From Dermacentor variabilis (lineage: Eukaryota > Arthropoda > Arachnida > Ixodida > Ixodidae): 64,000 nt of DNA. Where the stretch lies: the NCBI RefSeq assembly GCF_050947875.1, contig NC_134568.1, positions 207,974,352-208,038,351 of the forward strand, in the 5' to 3' direction. This document shows, piece after piece, positions 57,216 to 64,000 of the stretch; the stretch's first letter is position 1, and the number at the start of each line of letters is the position of its first letter. Below the pieces are notes generated by a model. The model was not told the origin of the DNA. It did no database searches and saw only the letters and a list, made by a program, of their open reading frames with translations. The translations under genes and the position numbers were made by a program.

Positions 57216-58789
57216 AATCATCATACCTTGCTGGTGAAGCAGCGCACTGACACGGATACGGTGAAGGCACACAAGAAAAGACAGCACTCGCTGCACTCGC
57301 AACTATTTTATTTAAGAGCACATACTTCGTATTTATGTAACTGCGCGCCCTCAGGCATCAAAGATAATCAAGGCAATATTAAAGGCATTTTTTAAATTCA
57401 TTTGGCCGCGCATACTCGGGCGTCAAAGATATGGCACCTGTCTATCATGGTGTGCAATCCTATAGTATTTGTTGCACCCCTAACAAATATTTTTATTACA
57501 CAATTTTTTCTTCCTTTAGTGCTCTTCCAAAAAGGCAACCTCACCATGGCTTAGATGCACAGATGGCTGACTGATACAACCCTCTCCCCTTTTGTGAATG
57601 TGAAAGGCTTCGATTATTTCATTCGTTAGCTGATCCTTATGGTGCGATAAAACTGTAGTATCATTGTAAAGCAGCCAGCACCCAAGCTACAGTTTTTAGA
57701 GTCTGCTGTGTAACCACAGCGGACCACGTTTGCTGGTCATACAATCCACGATCAGAAAAACCCTTGCTTAGCTACAATTCGGGGCACTCAAAAGCCGTAA
57801 AAAGCGGCATAGCTTTCTCGTGCCTGCGAGCGGCCTTAACTAAGTCTCGCCCGGAAAAAATAAAAGAAACTTTCAGCCAACAAGTTATCAGGCTAAAGAA
57901 TGCAGGATATGAAAAACATGTACTGTGTACATCAGCCTACAAGTTGATTTGTTATGTGCGCAATGGCTATCAGAAAGAGCGTAACAGAAAGGAGAATGAC
58001 AGCAAGAAATTGTGTCAATACTATATGCACACAAGATTGTGCATAACTTAAAGAAAGTAGGTGGCAGATATGGTCTACAAGTAGTTTTTTCAGCACCTAA
58101 CAAACTCGGAAAAATATGTACCGGACTGCATCGTAGAGTTTCAACAAAAATAAAAGTAAATGGTCATAAGTGCACGGTCAAGCATAAGGAAAGACTTGTC
58201 AAGTGCAAGTCGTCCTTTGTCTACTGTTTTCCCATATCGTGTGGAAAAGTATACATTGGCCAAACGGGTCGGTGTGTAAAACACGACTTTTGGAGCACAA
58301 AAGGTCACTGGGGGAAAACACACATTCCCACATTAAAGAGCATTGCTCACAACATGAGTGATGGTCACTTTACAACGATACTACACTTTTATCGCACCAT
58401 AAGGGTCAGCTGACGAGGAAAATAATCGAAGCCTTTCAGATTCACAAGAGGGGAGAGGGTTTTGTCAGTCAGCCATCTGTACATCTAAGCCATGGTGAAG
58501 TTGCCTTTTTGGAAGAACACTAAAGGAAGAAAAATTTGTGTAATAAGAAATGCTAACAAATACGATAAGATTGAACACCATGATAGACAGGTGCCATATC
58601 TTTGACGCCTGAGGGTGCGCAGGTATACAAATATGAAGTATGTGTTCTGAAATAAAATACGGCAAAACGGTAAAATACGGTTCTGAAATAAAATAAAATA
58701 GTTGGGAGTGCAGCGAGTGTCGTCTTTTCTTGTGTGTCTTCACTGTGTCCGTGTCAGTGCGCCGCTTCACCAGCAAGGTGTGATGGTTG
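57216..58789 (+). mobile_element. Penelope-like element with long inverted ends
   Basis: The two ends are reverse complements: left arm about 57216-57672, right arm about 58368-58789. They share blocks such as CACCTTGCTGGTGAAG (with one change), CTTAGATG...AGATGGCTGACTG and GGTGCGATAAAA. The right arm is the natural 3' part (end of the coding region and 3' UTR); the left arm is an inverted copy that carries an extra stretch at about 57363-57425. Between them lies the end of a Penelope-like coding region. Inverted terminal repeats of this sort are known from Penelope elements. Confidence 0.8.
57740..58520 (+). pseudogene. Penelope-like coding region: end of RT and GIY-YIG nuclease, frameshifted
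   Basis: One frame (57764-58051) gives SGHSKAVKSGIAFSCLRAAL and FSQQVIRLKNAGYEKHVL, the part after the RT palm. The next frame (from about 58012) gives NLKKVGGRYGLQVVFSAPNK and then the GIY-YIG nuclease core: CFPISCGKVYIGQTGRCV at about 58227-58280. Further on, HIPTLKSIAHNMSDGHFTT is read, and after more shifts the terminal RKIIEAF...HLSHGEVAFLEEH ends near 58520. The YIG and Arg are present; the usual DRLLEHK helix is mutated to HDFWSTK. The RT catalytic part is missing (5' truncation). Dead copy. Confidence 0.82.
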
Positions 58790-58950
58790 AACTATAGATT
58801 GTTCACTATTGCGCGCAGAAGCCTAGCGATGCAGATTCTTAGCAGGAATAAGAATTCACGTGCACAAGACATTTACTGAAAGCTTGCGAGTGAGGCGCAC
58901 ACGTAACATATATTTACTGTTGCCTGGAAGAGTGAAGCAATATCTAGTAT

Positions 58951-61900
58951 CATCATCATCATCATCATCATCATCAGCCTAGTTACGCCCACTGCAGGGC
59001 AAAGGCCTCTCCCATACTTCTCCAACTACCCCGGTCATGTACTAATTGTGGCCATGTTGTCCCTGCAAACGTCTTAATGTCATCCGCCCACCTAACTTTC
59101 TGCCGCCCCCTGCTACGCATCCCTTCCCTTGGAATCCAGTCCGTAACCCTTAGTGACCATCGGTTATCTTCCCTCCTCATTACATGTCCGGCCCATGCCC
59201 ATTTCTTTTTCTTGATTTCAACTAAGATGTCGTTTACCCGCGTTTGTTGCCTCACCCAATCTGCTCTTTTCTTATCCCTTAACGTCACACCCATCATTTT
59301 TCTTTCCATAGCTCGTTGCGTCGTCCTCAATTTCAGCAGAACCCTTTTCGTAAGTCTCCAGGTTTCTGCCCCATATGTGAGTACTGGTAACACACAGCTG
59401 TTATACACTTTCCTTTTGAGGGATAGTGGCAACCTGCTGTTCATGATTTGAGAATGCCTGCCAAACGCACCCCAGCCCATTCTTATTCTTCTGGTTATTT
59501 CAGTCTCATGATCCGGATCCGTGGTCACTACCTGCCCTAAGTAGATGTAGTCCCTTACCCTTTCCAGTGCTTCGCTACCTATCGTAAACTGCTGTTCTCT
59601 TCCGAGCCTGTTAAACATTACTTTAGTTTTCTGCAGATTAATTTTCAGACCCACCCTTCTGCTTTGCCTCTCCAGGTCAGTGAGCATGCATTGCAATTGG
59701 TCTCCTGAGTTACTAAGCAAGGCAATATCATCAGCGAATCGCAAGTTGCTAAGGTATTCTCCATCAACTTTTATCCCCAATTCTTCCCACTCTAGGCCTC
59801 TGAATACCTCCTGTAAACATGCTGTGAATAGCATTGGAGATATTGTATCTCCCTGTCTGACGCCTTTCTTTATAGGGATTTTGTTGCTTTCTTTGTGGAG
59901 GACTACGGTGGCTGTGGAGCCGCTATAGATATCTTCCAGTATCTTTACATATGGCTCATCTACACCCTGATTCCGTAATGCCTCCATGACTGCTGAGGTT
60001 TCGACTGAATCAAACGCTTTCTCGTAATCAATGAAAGCTATATATAACGGTTGGTTATATTCTGCACATTTCTCTATCACTTGATTGATAGTGTGAATAT
60101 GGTCTATTGTTGAGTAGCCTTTACGGAATCCTGCCTGGTCCTTTGGTTGACAGAAGTCTAAGGTGTTCCTGATTCTATTTGCGATTACCTTAGTAAATAC
60201 TTTGTAGGCAACGGACAGTAAGCTGATCGGTCTATAATTTTTCAAGTCTTTGGCATCCCCTTTCTTATGGATTAGGATTATGTTAGCGTTCTTCCAAGAT
60301 TCCGGTACGCTCGAGGTTATGAGGCATTGCGTATACAGGGTGGCCAGTTTCTCTAGAACAATCTGACCACCATCCTTCAACAAATCTGCTGTTACCTGAT
60401 CCTCCCCGGCTGCCTTCCCCCTTTGCATAGCTCCTAAGGCTTTCTTTACTTCTTCTGGCGTTACCTGTGGGATTTCGAATTCCTCTAGGCTATTCTCTCT
60501 TCCACTATCGTCGTGGGTGCCACTGGTACTGTATAAATCTCTATAGAACTCCTCAGCCACTTGAACTATCTCATCCATATTAGTAACGATATTGCCGGCT
60601 TTGTCTCTTAACGCACACATCTGATTCTTGCCTATTCCTAGTTTCTTCTTCACTGTTTTTAGGCTTCCTCCGTTCCTGAGAGCCTGTTCAATTCTATCCA
60701 TATTATAGTTCCTGATGTCCGCTGTCTTACGCTTGTTGATTAACTTAGAAAGTTCTGCCAGTTCTATTGTAGCTGTAGGGTTAGAGGCTTTCATACATTG
60801 GCGTTTCTTGATCAGATCTTTCGTCTCCTGCGATAGCTTACTGGTTTCCTGTCTAACGGAGTTACCACCGACTTCTATTGCGCACTCCTTAATGGTTCCC
60901 ATGAGATAGTCGTTCATTGCTTCAACACTAAGGTCCTCTTCCTGAGTTAAAGCCGAATACCTGTTCTGTAGCTTGATCCGGAATTCCTCTAGTTTCCCTC
61001 TTACCGCTAACTCATTGATTGGCTTCTTGTGTACCAGTTTCTTCCGTTCCCTCCTCAAGTCTAGGCTAATTCGAGTTCTTACCATCCTATGGTCACTGCA
61101 GCGTACCTTGCCGAGTACGTCTACATCTTGTATGATGCCAGGGTTCGCGCAGAGTATGAAGTCGATTTCATTTCTAGTCTCACCATTCGGGCTCCTCCAC
61201 GTCCACTTTCGACTAACCCGCTTGCGGAAAAAGGTGTTCATTATCCGCATATTATTCTGTTCTGCAAACTCTACTAATAATTCTCCTCTGCTATTCCTAG
61301 AGCCTATGCCATATTCCCCCACTGACTTGTCTCCAGCCTGCTTCTTGCCTACCCTGGCATTGAAGTCGCCCATCAGTATAGTGTATTTTGTTTTGACTTT
61401 ACCCATCGCCGATTCCACGTCTTCATAAAAGCTTTCGACTTCCTGGTCATCATGACTGCATGTAGGGGCATAGACTTGTACCACCTTCAATTTGTACCTC
61501 TTATTAAGTTTCACAACAAGACCTGCCACCCTCTCGTTAATGCTATAGAATTCCTGTATGTTACCAGCTATTTCCTTATTAATCAGGAATCCGACTCCTA
61601 GTTCTCGCCTCTCCGCTAAGCCCCGGTAACACAGTACATGCCCGCTTTTTAGCACTGTATATGCTTCTTTTGTCCTCCTAACCTCACTGAGCCCTATTAT
61701 ATCCCATTTACTACCCTCTAATTCCTCCAATAATACTGCTAGACTCGCCTCACTAGATAGCGTTCTAACGTTAAACGTTGCCAGGTTCAGATTCCAATGG
61801 CGGCCTGTCCGGAGCCAGGTATTCTTAGCACCCTCTGCAGCGTTACAGATCTGACCGCCGCCGTGGTCAGTTGCTTCGCGGCTGCTGGGGACTGAGGGCC

Positions 61901-62087
61901 GGGGTTTGATTGTTGTATTCATATAGGAGGTTGTGGCCAAGTACTGCACCAGGGTGGCCAATCCTGCTCTGGTGAGAGAGTGCGTTACCGGTTCTGGTCA
62001 CCGGGATCAGGCCGCACTCCAGGCCTGTTTGTGCAATTTCACAACACACGGTTTTTTTTTCTTTTTTTTTTGTATTTCCCGGAGGAG
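58951..62087 (-). mobile_element. Full-length RTE/BovB-like LINE with 12-bp target-site duplication
   Basis: AATATCTAGTAT occurs at 58939-58950 and 62088-62099, exactly outside the element. On the minus strand it begins with a short 5' UTR containing two A runs (from 62087), has one long ORF and ends in a (GAT)n tail directly after the stop codon, with almost no 3' UTR. That compact form is typical of RTE/BovB-type LINEs. A truncated copy of the same family is at 9376-12420. Confidence 0.95.
58983..61961 (-). CDS. RTE/BovB-like LINE ORF: endonuclease and reverse transcriptase, 992 aa, intact
   Basis: The protein nicks target DNA and reverse-transcribes its own RNA there. The endonuclease fills about residues 57-300: ATFNVRTL (Asn64), LSEVRR (Glu93), VYAPT, LMGDFNARVG (Asp199, Asn201), NEIDFIL and CSDHRMV (Asp290, His291). 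A linker follows to about 480. RT: YRPISLLSVAYKVFTKVIAN, GFRKGYST, IDYEKAFDS (first Asp), KKGVRQGDTISPMLF and FADDIALL near residue 739 (catalytic Asp pair). The C-terminus holds KRADWVRQQTRVNDILVEIK and MRREDNRWSLRVTDWIPREG, the usual end of the family, closing LQWA and TAA. No stop or frameshift in 992 codons. The Met at 61961 is the first in frame after the 5' UTR; the family often starts nearby. Probably capable of function; activity is inferred. Confidence 0.95.
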   Translation of the reverse strand: MATLVQYLATTSYMNTTIKPRPSVPSSREATDHGGGQICNAAEGAKNTWLRTGRHWNLNLATFNVRTLSSEASLAVLLEELEGSKWDIIGLSEVRRTKEAYTVLKSGHVLCYRGLAERRELGVGFLINKEIAGNIQEFYSINERVAGLVVKLNKRYKLKVVQVYAPTCSHDDQEVESFYEDVESAMGKVKTKYTILMGDFNARVGKKQAGDKSVGEYGIGSRNSRGELLVEFAEQNNMRIMNTFFRKRVSRKWTWRSPNGETRNEIDFILCANPGIIQDVDVLGKVRCSDHRMVRTRISLDLRRERKKLVHKKPINELAVRGKLEEFRIKLQNRYSALTQEEDLSVEAMNDYLMGTIKECAIEVGGNSVRQETSKLSQETKDLIKKRQCMKASNPTATIELAELSKLINKRKTADIRNYNMDRIEQALRNGGSLKTVKKKLGIGKNQMCALRDKAGNIVTNMDEIVQVAEEFYRDLYSTSGTHDDSGRENSLEEFEIPQVTPEEVKKALGAMQRGKAAGEDQVTADLLKDGGQIVLEKLATLYTQCLITSSVPESWKNANIILIHKKGDAKDLKNYRPISLLSVAYKVFTKVIANRIRNTLDFCQPKDQAGFRKGYSTIDHIHTINQVIEKCAEYNQPLYIAFIDYEKAFDSVETSAVMEALRNQGVDEPYVKILEDIYSGSTATVVLHKESNKIPIKKGVRQGDTISPMLFTACLQEVFRGLEWEELGIKVDGEYLSNLRFADDIALLSNSGDQLQCMLTDLERQSRRVGLKINLQKTKVMFNRLGREQQFTIGSEALERVRDYIYLGQVVTTDPDHETEITRRIRMGWGAFGRHSQIMNSRLPLSLKRKVYNSCVLPVLTYGAETWRLTKRVLLKLRTTQRAMERKMMGVTLRDKKRADWVRQQTRVNDILVEIKKKKWAWAGHVMRREDNRWSLRVTDWIPREGMRSRGRQKVRWADDIKTFAGTTWPQLVHDRGSWRSMGEAFALQWA

Positions 62088-62099
62088 AATATCTAGTAT

Positions 62100-63337
62100 A
62101 CTGGTAATTAAAGGATAGCTTCTGGTATGAAACCTGTAATTTGCATCTTCATTGACAGCTGGTCTGTGCGAATTTCTAGCTTTCTTGTGTTGCTCAGTTG
62201 CAAGATGTGCACTTTAACTGTTTTAGTTTTGAAATTCGCTGCGCATCTCAACCTACACCGGACGTTTAATCTAAGGCAAATTGAGCTATTCTTCTACGAA
62301 TAACGCTTTGGATATGCACAGAAACAATATTAATTATGAATGCAGCTGTCAATATCTTTCATTTGTTATTTCGAGCTATGGGGGATACAAATGTATCTAG
62401 TCACATCAGAACAAAAAACGCGGAGCTCAACGTCTTCCTGAAAGCCGAACTTGTGCCTGAACGAAAGAGTAGATGAACAGTGAGCACCCTCTTTGACGAA
62501 AACTAGAAAGAAAAAAAAGAGAGTTTCGCCACAGCAGTTTTGTTCTGGGAGAACTCGTTCGAAGCGGCTGCACGTAGCTTCGCAATCAGTACTATCCGTG
62601 CTAACGGGAAGGCGAGGTGTGGCCGCAGACGGTCGATAGCTGAGCCGCAGAGGGCGCTCACAGAACATCGACGCCCTTTGGCGCCGTACAGCAACGCCCC
62701 TTCTACCTCTAGCAATCGACGTCGGAATGTAAGCTAGATGGATGACCTGAGGTTGCAGACCCCAACTTGGACTAAAACGTTTGTCTCTCAGGTTTCGCGT
62801 GTGCGCTCTCGTCCGCCATCAAACGAGTGAATGACTTAGAGTGCAATTGAGTCGTTGGTAAAGCGAAATGAGAGAAAAGTTGGAGACAATCGGCATTGAT
62901 TGGTGGATACTCGGGTAACCCCGCGCCTCTCTGCCCCAGTATTCCAATCTTCCAAGTAAAATGTTATTACCTGTGGAGGATAGCCACGGGATGAGAACCA
63001 CGTTGCGCTCGTTTTCTGTGACGGGGCAGTGGCAGAACTTAGTTTCCGCGGTTATGAGTCGGATTCCGAATGTCCCATGCACGTTAACTTAATTACTCCC
63101 GTGAAGCGTGAACTGCCGAAAGTAAATAAAGCTAGTGGCGAAGCCGCACTTGCGCTACAGTGAGGCGGGGATGCTGTTGTACGAACGTTCGCTTGTGTGT
63201 TCTACAGCGTAACCGGTCTTTCGTGGGGTTCAGAAACTATAAAATGGCGCAGCATAAGGTAACTCTCACTGGGCCGCGATTTACCGCTTCAGTGCTTTGA
63301 CGTCTTAATGCTTTAACTCTACTCAAGAGAGGAAAAG
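62100..63337. other. No gene recognised
   Basis: Short ORFs on both strands without recognisable domains. Confidence 0.4.
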
Positions 63338-63702
63338 TTGGCAGTCACTTAAGTATCCTTACGTGATTTGAAGGCGAAAGCATAAGGACTTGTCTAAGCC
63401 ATCACCTTAAACTAAAATTCCACCTTAATCCACCTTGCCCTAATTTGTACCAACTTTAATCTACCTTAATGTCCCTTATTCCACCCCTGATCCACTTCAA
63501 TCCACCTTAGTACACTTTAATCTACCTTAGTTCACCTTCATTCACTTTACTTCACCGTGGGATATCGCAGTGCGAGCGGCAGCAGGTCCAGTGCCGGGAA
63601 CGTGGACGTCATCACTTGGTCATGTGGGTTTTGGTACCATCGGATGATAACGCCGGACGAACTTCAGATGTTTCGCTTCATAGGTTATATGTGTTTCGCC
63701 TT
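63338..63702 (-). repeat. Tick repeat with TTAAGGTGGA minisatellite core (copy 2, minus)
   Basis: Read on the minus strand it has the same order as 23300-23735: AAGGCGAAACACATATAACC head, CACATGACCAAGTGATGACG, an array of TTAAGGTGGA-like units (about 63555-63410) and the GGTGAT...GGACAAGTCC-like tail ending CACTTAAG...CACGTAAGGATAC in reverse. The array has drifted independently. Confidence 0.75.
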
Positions 63703-63813
63703 ATAAAGTTAGGGCTGGCAAAACTTTCGCCTTTTATCTCGCAGGGTCTCGAATGGAAGTTTACATTTTTATAAAATGTCCGAGGCGCGCGCAAGGTTTT
63801 TAAAGTACCTTTT

Positions 63814-63998
63814 AAGGCGAAATTCTTATATGCCCTATGAAGCGAAAAATCAGGCGTACGGCGCCCGGCGTCACCTTCTGATGGTACCGAAACCCACGTG
63901 ACCAAGTGATCTTCTGGGTGACCCACACCCAAAAAATTGGCAGCCCAATTCGAAAATTGAGTTGACCCACGTTCAAAACTCGCCTGGCCCACTCCCAA
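63814..63998 (+). repeat. Second, opposed head of the same repeat at the window edge
   Basis: AAGGCGAAATTCTTATATGC and CCCACGTGACCAAGTGAT (63814-63910) are an inverted copy (about 80%) of 63612-63702, with a 110-bp spacer. It runs off the window. The last 90 bases carry four CCCA.../TTGGC-type short repeats (GACCCACACCC, GACCCACGTTC, GCCCACTCCC). Confidence 0.6.
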
Positions 63999-64000
63999 AA

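Overview
This is animal nuclear DNA, most likely from a hard tick (Ixodidae). The assignment rests on a tRNA-headed SINE at 1367-1608 that I recognise as the tick Ruka type, on other tRNA-headed tick repeats, and on the mixture of RTE/BovB-like and I-type LINEs, Penelope-like elements and tick foldback repeats. There are no operons, no rRNA or functional tRNA genes and no CRISPR array. Coding density is very low, and nearly all recognisable protein sequence belongs to transposable elements.

The one host gene I can support is on the minus strand: a DUSP22/DUSP15-type dual-specificity phosphatase. Three exons are visible (55206-55082, 43307-43136, 42397-42161). They join in phase and rebuild the HCX5R catalytic loop across an intron of about 11.8 kb. 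The amino-terminal exon(s) were not found and probably lie beyond position 64000. The large intron holds a TA-flanked element (43561-45981) with a Harbinger-type element nested in it (44182-45087), and a nearly full-length I-type LINE (48458-53640, same strand as the gene).

Layout: 1-7300 holds a decayed Penelope-like element (1610-2790), a SINE next to it, a second SINE (5727-5900) and otherwise anonymous DNA. 7305-12700 is a nested pile: a mariner broken by an I-type LINE 3' end (7677-8640), then a 5'-truncated RTE/BovB-like LINE (9376-12420) that itself carries a probable solo LTR (10174-10911) and ends in a (CCGA)n array. 12823-14150 holds a dead hAT/ZMYM1-type transposase and a THAP fragment. 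16250-21985 is a full-length but dead I-type LINE with an inverted duplication in its RT. 22-35 kb is mostly anonymous, with microsatellites, MITEs and foldback repeats. 38225-40113 is a Ty3/gypsy gag fragment bracketed by two LTRs in inverted orientation and flanked by the same 4 bp. 42-55 kb is the phosphatase gene. 54-62 kb holds LINE tails, a Penelope-like element with long inverted ends (57216-58789), and an intact RTE/BovB-like LINE (58951-62087) with a 992-codon ORF and a perfect 12-bp target-site duplication. 63338-63998 repeats a TTAAGGTGGA-array element also present at 23300-23735.

I see no new multi-gene system. The most unusual objects are the inverted-LTR insertion, the Penelope element with inverted ends, the apparently intact RTE copy, and the inverted duplication in a LINE RT.
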